From assembly GCF_963666255.1 (NCBI RefSeq), contig NZ_OY762655.1, positions 372,001 to 436,000 on the forward strand: a stretch of 64,000 nt of DNA, given 5' to 3'. Both the position numbers and the translations under genes were made by a program. The stretch's first letter is position 1, and every line of letters begins with the position of its first letter. This DNA is from an uncultured Propionivibrio sp. GTDB taxonomy: Bacteria > Pseudomonadota > Gammaproteobacteria > Burkholderiales > Rhodocyclaceae. This document shows positions 1-7,262 of the stretch, in pieces. The notes under the pieces are model-generated. The model saw only the letters and a list, made by a program, of their open reading frames with translations, did no database searches and was not told the origin of the DNA.

Positions 1-146
1 TGGCCAGTCAGCGCCTGGCCGCTTGCGGGGTCGAGCGCGTTTTCGGCGGGAACCACTGTACCGTGAACGATCCCGAGCGATTTTTTTCCTATCGTCGTGA
101 CGGCCAGACCGGTCGAATGGCGACGATGGTCTGGCTCGAGCGCTAA
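1..146 (+). CDS. pgeF: PgeF/YfiH-family laccase-domain protein, C-terminal part
   Basis: Only the last 47 codons are present, read from base 3 to the TAA at 144-146. The peptide contains GGNHCTVNDP and ends with FSYRRDGQTGRMATMVWLER. The Cys-Thr near the start of this stretch and the SYRRDG.TGR ending are typical of the multicopper-oxidase-like PgeF (YfiH) family. Members are cytoplasmic purine nucleoside phosphorylase/adenosine deaminase-type enzymes, also linked to correcting misincorporated L-serine in peptidoglycan precursors. The gene is convergent with the liv operon, and a short GAGCGC/GCGCTC inverted repeat at about 138-161 separates them. The family call is firm; the rest of the protein lies outside the window. 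Confidence 0.85.
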   Translation, partial: ASQRLAACGVERVFGGNHCTVNDPERFFSYRRDGQTGRMATMVWLER

Positions 147-159
147 GCGCGAACGGCGC

Positions 160-867
160 TCAGCCTTCGCCGAGATAGGCTTTGCGCACGCGGTCGTCGG
201 CCAGCAGATCCTTGCCGGAGCCTGAAAAGCTGATCGATCCTGTTTCCATGACGTAGCCGGTATCGGCGACATCAAGCGCTGCCTTGGCGTTTTGCTCGAC
301 CAGAAGTACCGTGACGCCTTCCGCATTGATCTGACGAATGATGTCGAAAATCATGCCGACGAAGAGCGGCGCCAGGCCGAGCGAAGGTTCGTCCATCATC
401 AGGACCGTCGGACGCGACATCAGCGCGCGGCCGACGGCAAGCATCTGCTGTTCGCCGCCGGAGAAGGTGCCGGCCTTTTGCTTGTGGCGTTCCTTGAGGC
501 GCGGGAAAAGCTTGAAGACGTGTTCGCGATCGGCTTCGATGGCGGCCTTGTCATGACGTGCGAAAGCGCCGAGGGTCAGGTTCTCGTCGACGCTCAGGTT
601 GGGAAAGACACGCCGTCCTTCCGGCACCAGAACGATGCCCGATTCGACAATGCGTTTGGTCGGCTGGCCGATGATTTCCTCGCCATTCCAGCAGACCGAG
701 CCAATGCCTGCCTTGACGAGGCCCATGATCGAATTCAACGTCGTGCTTTTGCCGGCACCATTGGCGCCGATCAGCGTGACGATCTTTCCGGCCGGAACAT
801 CGAGGCTGATCCCGCGCAGCGCGTGGATGCCGCCGTAATGAACGGACAGATTACGGATTGACAGCAT
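160..867 (-). CDS. livF: Branched-chain amino acid ABC transporter ATP-binding protein LivF
   Basis: This 235-residue cytoplasmic ATPase is one of the two nucleotide-binding subunits of a HAAT-family amino acid importer. Walker A is GANGAGKST (about residue 33), the signature is FSGGEQQ, and Walker B is VLMMDEPSLGL, followed by the H-loop region LLVEQN. Length and motifs are standard for LivF. The ATG at 867 directly abuts the TAA of livG at 868-870, so the pair should be translationally coupled. It is the last gene of livKHMGF. The system may carry leucine/isoleucine/valine, but HAAT importers also take urea, amides or aromatic acids; the substrate cannot be read from this subunit. Confidence 0.95.
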   Translation of the reverse strand: MLSIRNLSVHYGGIHALRGISLDVPAGKIVTLIGANGAGKSTTLNSIMGLVKAGIGSVCWNGEEIIGQPTKRIVESGIVLVPEGRRVFPNLSVDENLTLGAFARHDKAAIEADREHVFKLFPRLKERHKQKAGTFSGGEQQMLAVGRALMSRPTVLMMDEPSLGLAPLFVGMIFDIIRQINAEGVTVLLVEQNAKAALDVADTGYVMETGSISFSGSGKDLLADDRVRKAYLGEG

Positions 868-1632
868 TTATTCGACTCCCAGGTAGGCCTCGATGACCTT
901 CGGATTGTTCTGGATTTCCTCCGGCGTGCCATGCGCGATGGTGACGCCGTAGTCGAGCACATAAAGACGCTTGCAGACGCCCATGACGACCTGCATATGA
1001 TGTTCGATGAGCACGATGGTGAGCTTGAACTGGTCGCGGATTTTCAGGATGAATTCCATCAGTTCGACCGACTCCTGCGGGTTCATGCCTGCCGCCGGTT
1101 CGTCGAGGAACAGGAGCTTCGGCTCGGTGGCCAATGCGCGGGCGATCTCGAGGCGGCGTTGCTTGCCGTAGGGCAGGCTGGTGGCCTTGGCATTTTCGTG
1201 TTCCGAGAGGCCCACCTCGGCCAGCAAGGCGCGAGCCCGTTCGTGAATATGCCGTTCGCGCTTCATGTAGGACGGCAGGCGCAGGGTGGCTTCGAAGAGG
1301 TTCGTTCCCATGCGCATGTGCTGGGCGACGAGCACGTTCTCGAGCACGCTCATCTCCTTGAACAGGCGGATGTTCTGGAAAGTGCGGGCGACGCCCAGTC
1401 GGGTGATTCCGTGCGGCTTCATGCCGGTAATATCGTGTCCTGCGAAGGTGACGCTGCCGCTTGTCGGCGTATAGACGCCGGTGATGAGGTTGAACGAGGT
1501 CGTCTTGCCGGCGCCGTTGGGGCCGATCAGGCCGATGATCTCGCCCTCGTCGACACGCAGGTTGAGTTCGGTCACAGCGGCGAGGCCGCCGAATTTCTTG
1601 TTGACGTTTTTCGTCTCAAGCAAGGTGCTCAT
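868..1632 (-). CDS. livG: Branched-chain amino acid ABC transporter ATP-binding protein LivG
   Basis: This 254-residue ATPase partners LivF. Walker A is GPNGAGKTT, the ABC signature is the LivG-type [15 protein letters not shown] instead of the canonical LSGGQ, and Walker B is [12 protein letters not shown], followed by IVLIEHHM. The divergent signature and the GMN after Walker B are normal for LivG. The ATG at 1630-1632 shares one base with the TAA of livM (TAATG), which indicates coupling. It energises transport through LivH/LivM. Confidence 0.95.
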   Translation of the reverse strand: MSTLLETKNVNKKFGGLAAVTELNLRVDEGEIIGLIGPNGAGKTTSFNLITGVYTPTSGSVTFAGHDITGMKPHGITRLGVARTFQNIRLFKEMSVLENVLVAQHMRMGTNLFEATLRLPSYMKRERHIHERARALLAEVGLSEHENAKATSLPYGKQRRLEIARALATEPKLLFLDEPAAGMNPQESVELMEFILKIRDQFKLTIVLIEHHMQVVMGVCKRLYVLDYGVTIAHGTPEEIQNNPKVIEAYLGVE

Positions 1633-2711
1633 TACGCGGCCTCCTTGTTGGAGCGCTTTGGCAGCAGGCCGATGCGCGAGAGCGACGCCCAGCTGAATTC
1701 GGCCGTGCCCATCAGTCCTTGCTGGCGGTAGATGACGACGATCATCAGCAGCGCCGAGAAGAAGACCATGCGCAGACCTGGAATGCCGTGCGTTACCATG
1801 AAGCCGAGGTTGAGCGGTCCATCGAGGAAACGCAGCGCTTCCATTGCTACGGTGACGACGATGGCTGCGACGACCGAACCGGTGATCGAACCGACGCCGC
1901 CGAGCACGACGATCAGCAGGATGTCGAAAGTCTTGAGGAAGATGAACTGCTTCGGATCGATGGTCGTCAGGTAATGTGCCAGCAGTCCGCCGGCGATGCC
2001 CGCGAGCGCGCTGGAGATCGTGAACGACAGAACTTTCATGCCGAAGACATCAATGCCCATGGCCTCGGCGGCGATCTCGTTGTCGCGGATCGATTTGAAG
2101 GCGCGGCCGTAACTCGATTTGATCAGCAGCACGAGGAAAATCGTGATGGCGATCGCCGAACCCCATGCCCACCACATCGTCGTATAGCGCGGCAATCCCT
2201 TGAGACCGAGCGATCCGTTGGTGATGGTCTGGGCGTTGGTCAGGAGGACGCGGATGATTTCGGAGAACCCCAGCGTCGCGATCGCGAGATAGTCGTCGCG
2301 CAGACGCAAGGCGACGATGCCGAGTATCCAGCCGATGAATCCGGCGAAAAGACCGGCAACGAGCAGCGACGGCAGGAAGGGCAAATGTACGTCGGCGAGC
2401 CACGGCACAATCGGCTGGAGGACGTAGTTGGCGGCCTTCTGGTCCGGCGACATCGACAGGATGGCGCAGGTATAGGCGCCGACTGCCATGAAACCGGCAT
2501 GGCCGAGACTGAACAGTCCGGTGAATCCGTTGATCAGGTTCAGCGACAGCGCCAGGATGATGTTGATCGCGCAGAGCTTGAAGATCTGCATCGTGAAGGG
2601 GTCGAACATCGAATCGAATACAAAGAGCAGCGCCAGGCCGAGCAGGGCGGCACCGATCGTCAGCATCCGATCGCGGTGTTGCGTATCATGGAGCATGGGG
2701 GGCATGTTCAT
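1632..2711 (-). CDS. livM: Branched-chain amino acid ABC transporter permease LivM
   Basis: This 359-residue inner-membrane permease has about ten hydrophobic segments and the family stretch [21 protein letters not shown]. The frame is open further upstream to 2921, but that part only mirrors livH. The ATG at 2709-2711 is preferred because it overlaps the livH TGA by one base (TGATG) and has GGGAGAAAAGG just upstream. A second ATG lies two codons in. The C-terminus beyond the last membrane segment is a short basic tail. Confidence 0.93.
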   Translation of the reverse strand: MNMPPMLHDTQHRDRMLTIGAALLGLALLFVFDSMFDPFTMQIFKLCAINIILALSLNLINGFTGLFSLGHAGFMAVGAYTCAILSMSPDQKAANYVLQPIVPWLADVHLPFLPSLLVAGLFAGFIGWILGIVALRLRDDYLAIATLGFSEIIRVLLTNAQTITNGSLGLKGLPRYTTMWWAWGSAIAITIFLVLLIKSSYGRAFKSIRDNEIAAEAMGIDVFGMKVLSFTISSALAGIAGGLLAHYLTTIDPKQFIFLKTFDILLIVVLGGVGSITGSVVAAIVVTVAMEALRFLDGPLNLGFMVTHGIPGLRMVFFSALLMIVVIYRQQGLMGTAEFSWASLSRIGLLPKRSNKEAA

Positions 2712-3604
2712 CAGACCTTTTCTCCCTGGTTCTTGCCGAGCAGGCCGGTCGGCTTGACGAGCAGGACGACGATGAGCAGGACGAACGCGAAAGCGTCCTT
2801 GTAACCGGTCAGTTCCGGCAGGAATGCGATGGTCATCAGTTCGATGAATCCGAGCAGTAGGCCGCCAAGAACGGCGCCGGCAATGCTGCCGATGCCGCCG
2901 ACGACCGCGGCGATAAAGCACTTGAGTCCCGGCATGATGCCCATCAGGGGCTCAAGACGCGGGTATTTGAGCGCCCACATGATGCCGCCGATCGCCGCGA
3001 GGGCGCTGCCGATGGCAAAAGTGATCGAGATGATGCGATCCACGTCGATGGCCATCAGTCGGGCGGCATCGATGTCGGTCGATACCGCGCGCATCGCCAT
3101 GCCGGTCTTGGTGCGATGCACCACCCACAGCAAGACGGCGAGCAGCACGATGGTAACGAGCGGGATGATCAGGCTGATTCCGGCGACATAGACGCCGCTG
3201 AAGACGTAGTTTGCGGCAAAGAAGTCGGAGACCGGGAAGGCTTTGGGCCGGGCGTCGAACAGCACGATGGCGAGGTTCTCGATCAGGAAAGAGGCGCCGA
3301 TTGCGCTGATCATGATCGAGATACGCGGCGAGTCGCGCAGGGGACGGTAGGCGGCGCGTTCAAGGCCGACACCAAAAAGTGTGGTCAGCGCGATTGCCAG
3401 CGCAACCGCCAGCCACCATGGCATGACGAAGGTGCTGATGCCATAGAATGCAAGGTATCCGCCAATCATGAACACGTCGCCATGGGCGAAATTGATGAGG
3501 CGGAGAATGCCATACACCATCGTGTAGCCGATCGCGATCAGCGCATACAGGCTGCCGAGCGACAGTGCATTGACGAATTGTTGCAGAAATGTCTGAAGAT
3601 CCAT
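2711..3604 (-). CDS. livH: Branched-chain amino acid ABC transporter permease LivH
   Basis: This 297-residue permease starts MDLQTFLQQFVNALSLGSLYAL and carries the LivH hallmark YTMVYGILRLINFAHGD, the cytoplasmic loop that docks the ATPase. An upstream in-frame extension to 3679 is rejected: AAGGAACAAG lies directly before the ATG at 3602-3604, and the extension runs through the hairpin region. LivH and LivM form the membrane pore. The gene follows livK after 163 bp that hold two hairpins, and runs on into livM with a one-base overlap. Confidence 0.94.
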   Translation of the reverse strand: MDLQTFLQQFVNALSLGSLYALIAIGYTMVYGILRLINFAHGDVFMIGGYLAFYGISTFVMPWWLAVALAIALTTLFGVGLERAAYRPLRDSPRISIMISAIGASFLIENLAIVLFDARPKAFPVSDFFAANYVFSGVYVAGISLIIPLVTIVLLAVLLWVVHRTKTGMAMRAVSTDIDAARLMAIDVDRIISITFAIGSALAAIGGIMWALKYPRLEPLMGIMPGLKCFIAAVVGGIGSIAGAVLGGLLLGFIELMTIAFLPELTGYKDAFAFVLLIVVLLVKPTGLLGKNQGEKV

Positions 3605-3672
3605 CTTGTTCCTTCTGAAGCGGCGCCGATGTAGTCGCGCTCGCCAGAAAATGACGCTAAGGTGCCGTCCTT

Positions 3673-3741
3673 CCGGCAAGAGAAAATCCGAATGCGACAG
3701 TAGCCCTCGCTACAGCACATCCGGATTTAGGATCTTGCCGG
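3673..3741 (-). promoter_or_regulatory. Long imperfect hairpin between livK and livH
   Basis: CCGGCAAGA at 3673-3681 is perfectly complementary to TCTTGCCGG at 3733-3741. Inside these, AAATCCG pairs with CGGATTT, ATG with CAT, and GTAGC with GCTAC around a CCTC loop, giving one long stem broken by small internal loops. It lies in the liv transcript between the binding-protein gene and the membrane genes. Likely roles are attenuation or protection of an upstream livK mRNA end. No T-run follows on the minus strand, so it is not a classical terminator. Confidence 0.75.
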
Positions 3742-3746
3742 GGAGA

Positions 3747-3762
3747 CGGGGCTTTCGCCCCG
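3747..3762 (-). promoter_or_regulatory. Small GC hairpin just after livK stop
   Basis: CGGGGC (3747-3752) pairs with GCCCCG (3757-3762) around a TTTC loop (GAAA on the transcript, a stable tetraloop). It begins a few bases after the livK TGA (3768-3770) and is followed by the longer hairpin at 3673-3741. Together they could block 3' exonucleases and raise livK message over livHMGF. Confidence 0.6.
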
Positions 3763-3767
3763 CTACG

Positions 3768-4922
3768 TCAGGGTTTGACAGTCGTCAGGAAGACGAACTT
3801 GCCGTCCTTCACCGTCTTGAACACGGCCGCCTTGTCGGCGTTGCGTTCGGCGTTGATCGTAATCGAACCGGCGGACCCTTCGAAATCCTTCGTCTGGGTC
3901 AGCGCATCGCGAATCTTTTGCGGTTCGGCCGAATTGGCGCGCTTGATGGCGTCGAGGATGACCAGGTACGCGTCATAACCGAGCGCCGACACCGCAGCCG
4001 GCTCCTTCTTGTACTCTTCACGGAAGGACTTCAGGAAGGCTTCGGAGGTCTTGTTGATCGGCACGTCGTTGGCAAAGAAGGTCGAGAAGACCGCGCCTTC
4101 GACAGCTGCGCCGCCGACTTCCAGGAAGGAAGTGACGTCCCAGGTGTCGCCGCCGATGAACTGGGCCTTCATGCCGAGGGCGCGCGCTTGCTTGATGATC
4201 AGCGCCGATTCGGTGTAGTTGCCCGGGGCAAAGATGACATCAGGTTCAAATTGCTTGATGTTGGTAAGTTGCGCCGTGAAGTCCTGGTCGCCTGTGTTGT
4301 AGTCGGCGGTCGCGACGATCGATTTTTGGTCGCCCGTCAGCTTGACGAATTCGTCAGCGAAGAACTTGGCCAGGCCCACCGAGTAGTCATTCGACACCTC
4401 GCGAATGATCGCCACTTTCTTGGCGTTCAGGGTCTTGGCCGCATAAGTCGCACCGACGACGCCCTGGAACGGATCGAGGAAGCAGACGCGGAAGTAGTAG
4501 TCGTTACCCTTGGTGACGTTGGGATTCGTCGCCGAAACCGCAACTGCCGGGATCTTGGCCTCGGCAAAGATCGGGCCGCCTGACATCGACAACGAGCTGC
4601 CCCAGGAGCCGATCACCGCGTTTACTTTTTCCTTCTGCGCCAGCACCGTCGCGGCGTTGGCGGCTTCGACCTTGTCCGACTTGTTGTCGACGACGACCAG
4701 TTGGACCTTCTTGCCAAGCACGGTCGGGAAAAGTTTGTTGGCGAGCTTGATGCCGTCATGTTCATCAGCACCGCCAGCGCCATTGGCACCGGTCAGCGGC
4801 TCGAAAACGCCGATCTTGATGACATCACTGCTGGAACCGGAATTCGAACAACCGGACAGCGAAACGCCTGCGGCCATGATGGCGGCCAGTGTCAGAAGAG
4901 AAAAGATCTTTTTCACGCGCAT
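3768..4922 (-). CDS. livK: ABC transporter substrate-binding lipoprotein (branched-chain amino acid type)
   Basis: This 384-residue periplasmic binding protein has a lipoprotein signal with lipobox LSGC (Cys25). The mature part starts IKIGVFEPLTGANGAGG and has the type I periplasmic fold seen in LivJ/LivK/AmiC proteins (Peripla_BP_6). It captures the substrate for LivHMGF. It is the first gene of the operon on the minus strand. Gram-negative LivK proteins are usually soluble, so the lipid anchor is somewhat unusual. The ligand could be leucine-type amino acids or another small amide/acid. The start ATG at 4920-4922 is preceded by GGGAGGATGCGC. Confidence 0.92.
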   Translation of the reverse strand: MRVKKIFSLLTLAAIMAAGVSLSGCSNSGSSSDVIKIGVFEPLTGANGAGGADEHDGIKLANKLFPTVLGKKVQLVVVDNKSDKVEAANAATVLAQKEKVNAVIGSWGSSLSMSGGPIFAEAKIPAVAVSATNPNVTKGNDYYFRVCFLDPFQGVVGATYAAKTLNAKKVAIIREVSNDYSVGLAKFFADEFVKLTGDQKSIVATADYNTGDQDFTAQLTNIKQFEPDVIFAPGNYTESALIIKQARALGMKAQFIGGDTWDVTSFLEVGGAAVEGAVFSTFFANDVPINKTSEAFLKSFREEYKKEPAAVSALGYDAYLVILDAIKRANSAEPQKIRDALTQTKDFEGSAGSITINAERNADKAAVFKTVKDGKFVFLTTVKP

Positions 4923-5195
4923 CCTCCCAGAATTGTGGAACCCTTTTCGGGTAATCGGCGGATGCTACAGTGCGCAGTATTCTGCGTCAAGAAGCTCTTG
5001 CAACAGCTCTATTTCCAATGCTTGCCGAGGACCGCTCAAGCCTCCTGTTTTCGTCAGTCATGCTATCTGTTGTCATACCGGCGTGTGCAACCATGGGGCA
5101 TAATTGCTGTCGGAGGATTCGACCATGCATGACCTTCATTGTTTTTGCGCGAACGGGGGCAGCGGTCTGCGCTTTGTCGCGGGGGAGTCAGGATA

Positions 5196-6506
5196 ATGAA
5201 AAAAGGCATGATTGGCCTGTTGCTTGCCGGTCTGGCGATATGCTTCTTTATGGGCGCCGGGTGCGATGGTCAGCCGGGGCGGAAGACAGAGGCGGGGCCC
5301 AAGGGCGCCGTGACTTTGCTTCATTACTTTACGGACTCCCTTAGCGGCGGCATCGCCGAGTTGGCGCAGACCTTCAATTCGCGCCATCCACGTTACGAGT
5401 TGAAGGCCATCTCGCTCGATCATGAGGCGTTCAAGTCGAGCATTTATGACACCTTGCGGTCCGGAAATCCGCCGGATCTGTATTCGTACTGGGCCGGCGC
5501 GCGGACGGCGTCGATCGTCGATCAACTCGAACCGATTGACGACTTGTGGCGAGAGGCTGAGTTCGACAAGCTGTTTCCGCCGGTGGTGGCGCAAGCGGCA
5601 AGCCAATACGAAGGACATAAGTATCTCGTTCCGATGACGCAGCATTACATCGGGTTTTTTTATAACAAGGAGGTCTTTTCCCGGTACAGACTGAAGCCGC
5701 CGGAAACCTGGAACGATTTGCTGAATACGTGCGCCCGCCTTCGTTCGGCGGGCGTGGTCCCGATTGCTTTGGGCGCACAGGACAAATGGCCTGCGCAATT
5801 CTGGTTCGACCTGTTGTTGCTGCGGACGGCGCCGTTCGAGTTCCGCCAGGGCTTGATGAATGGGGCGGAACGTTTCGATGATGCCAGAGTGATGGCCGTC
5901 TTCGCCCGCTGGAAAACGCTGATCGATCGCGGCTGCTTCAATCGTGCGCCACATCCAAACGATGTGTCGTGGGATACCGGTGCCAATGAGATGGTCTTTC
6001 GTGGCGAGGCTGCCATGACGCTGATGGGGACCTGGACGATCGGGTATTTCGAGAATGCCAAACATGGATGGAAAGCAGGCAAGGATTACGATTTCTTCCC
6101 GTTCCCAGATATCAATCCGGCGATTCCGCGTGTGTCCATCGGCCCGATCGACGGTCTTGTCATGCCAAAGCGTGCCTCTAACCGCGACGGAGCCAAGGCG
6201 GTCTTGTCGTTGATGGCCCAAGAGGAGGCACAGAAGGCGTTCAGCCGGGGGTCCGGTGCGTTGGCCCCCAACGTTCGTGTCGAAGACGGCTTTTACAGCG
6301 ACATTCAACGTCGCGTCCGGGACGAGATCGCGCGGAGTCAACGTTTTGCGTTTTCCTTCGATCTGGCGACACCGCCAACTGTCGCAACGCTCGGCCTGGA
6401 CGCGTTCGCCGAGTTCCTTGCATTTCCGGATTCCTATCGGCAGATCGTTCATGATCTTGCCGATCGATCCGCCGAGTCATTCAAATCGCATTCTTCGAAT
6501 CATTAA
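5196..6506 (+). CDS. Extracellular solute-binding lipoprotein, family 1 (sugar type)
   Basis: This 436-residue protein has a lipoprotein signal ending MGAGC (Cys23) and a family 1 (CUT1-like, carbohydrate) binding fold: VTLLHYFTDSLSGG near the mature start, GNPPDLYSYW, FFYNKEVF, PETWNDLL and GTWTIGYF. The start at 5196 is chosen because CAGGATA precedes the ATG and the signal peptide begins there; the frame is open from 5139. No permease or ATPase gene is near. Instead, six bases after its TAA a membrane GGDEF/EAL sensor begins. The inference is that it senses a ligand for that sensor, as LuxP does for LuxQ, rather than feeding a transporter. An orphan ABC binding protein is the alternative. 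Confidence 0.85.
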   Translation: MKKGMIGLLLAGLAICFFMGAGCDGQPGRKTEAGPKGAVTLLHYFTDSLSGGIAELAQTFNSRHPRYELKAISLDHEAFKSSIYDTLRSGNPPDLYSYWAGARTASIVDQLEPIDDLWREAEFDKLFPPVVAQAASQYEGHKYLVPMTQHYIGFFYNKEVFSRYRLKPPETWNDLLNTCARLRSAGVVPIALGAQDKWPAQFWFDLLLLRTAPFEFRQGLMNGAERFDDARVMAVFARWKTLIDRGCFNRAPHPNDVSWDTGANEMVFRGEAAMTLMGTWTIGYFENAKHGWKAGKDYDFFPFPDINPAIPRVSIGPIDGLVMPKRASNRDGAKAVLSLMAQEEAQKAFSRGSGALAPNVRVEDGFYSDIQRRVRDEIARSQRFAFSFDLATPPTVATLGLDAFAEFLAFPDSYRQIVHDLADRSAESFKSHSSNH

Positions 6507-6512
6507 TCGCGC

Positions 6513-7199
6513 ATGAACCCATTTCGTCGCCTGAATCTCAAGGAAAAGATCGGCCTGAGCTTTGCCGGGCTCATCATCCTGATCGCGGCGAATGCATTTG
6601 TCGTCATTCCCTCTGCGTACATCGTCTCAGCTCAGATTGCTCAGGAGCAGGATCGCATACGGATTCTCGAGGAAATCAACCGGGTGAATAGCGCATTCGG
6701 CCGGTATGCGCAGTTGCCGTCGCGCGAACTTGGCAGCGAGATATTCCAGAGTCTCGACAGCATTCGTCAGCGGATCGATTCCGGCCGCGAAGAGTCGCGT
6801 TCGATGGCTTTGTTGTTGCCTAACATCGACGAATACCGTCTTCATTTTCAGAAATTCGTCGCGGAGGCCGACCAGCTTGACGCGCTTGGGAGCCAGTTGA
6901 CGGTGTTGGGGCAGCGGATCAACGGAGAGCTGAAAGCAGGTTCGTTTCAGCATGACGACCATCATGTCCATGCAGTTTACGAAGAGTTGATAGCACATCT
7001 GGTTGGCATTCAATGGCGAACCCAGCGTTTCGGGAACGCCTCGGCCGTTTCGCTCGAGGAGGTTCGGGAACTACGGAACCAGTTGGCACAACAACGTCAT
7101 CGCGTTTTGCGGGAAATACACGAGGGGGAGACGCAGCGCCGCTTGTATCGTCTTGTCCAGTATGCGGGCGATTATCTCTCGAGTCTCGAAAAATTCTAG
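6513..7199 (+). CDS. N-terminal part of membrane cyclic-di-GMP sensor, ended by in-frame TAG
   Basis: This 228-residue open frame has one N-terminal membrane helix (about residues 14-36) and then a mostly helical periplasmic region of about 190 residues. It stops at TAG 7197-7199. The same frame continues without another stop through 21 sense codons into the second membrane helix and HAMP domain of the GGDEF/EAL protein at 7263-9671. Seen alone it is a sensor input domain with no output. The best reading is that both frames are one gene of about 1,052 codons broken by an amber codon, possibly CAG to TAG. A true mutation and a sequence error cannot be told apart here. It starts 6 bp after the binding-protein gene. 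Confidence 0.75.
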   Translation: MNPFRRLNLKEKIGLSFAGLIILIAANAFVVIPSAYIVSAQIAQEQDRIRILEEINRVNSAFGRYAQLPSRELGSEIFQSLDSIRQRIDSGREESRSMALLLPNIDEYRLHFQKFVAEADQLDALGSQLTVLGQRINGELKAGSFQHDDHHVHAVYEELIAHLVGIQWRTQRFGNASAVSLEEVRELRNQLAQQRHRVLREIHEGETQRRLYRLVQYAGDYLSSLEKF

Positions 7200-7262
7200 C
7201 GCCTGAGCGACTCCAATCGCAGGACGACCGCTTTCCTTGGGGAACTCTCCGGGCAACTGGAA

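Noticed and set aside
7197-7199. TAG read as pyrrolysine or by natural suppression
   Set aside because: Nothing in the window supports pyl genes, and a sensor protein is not a known pyrrolysine protein. A mutation or sequence error is simpler.
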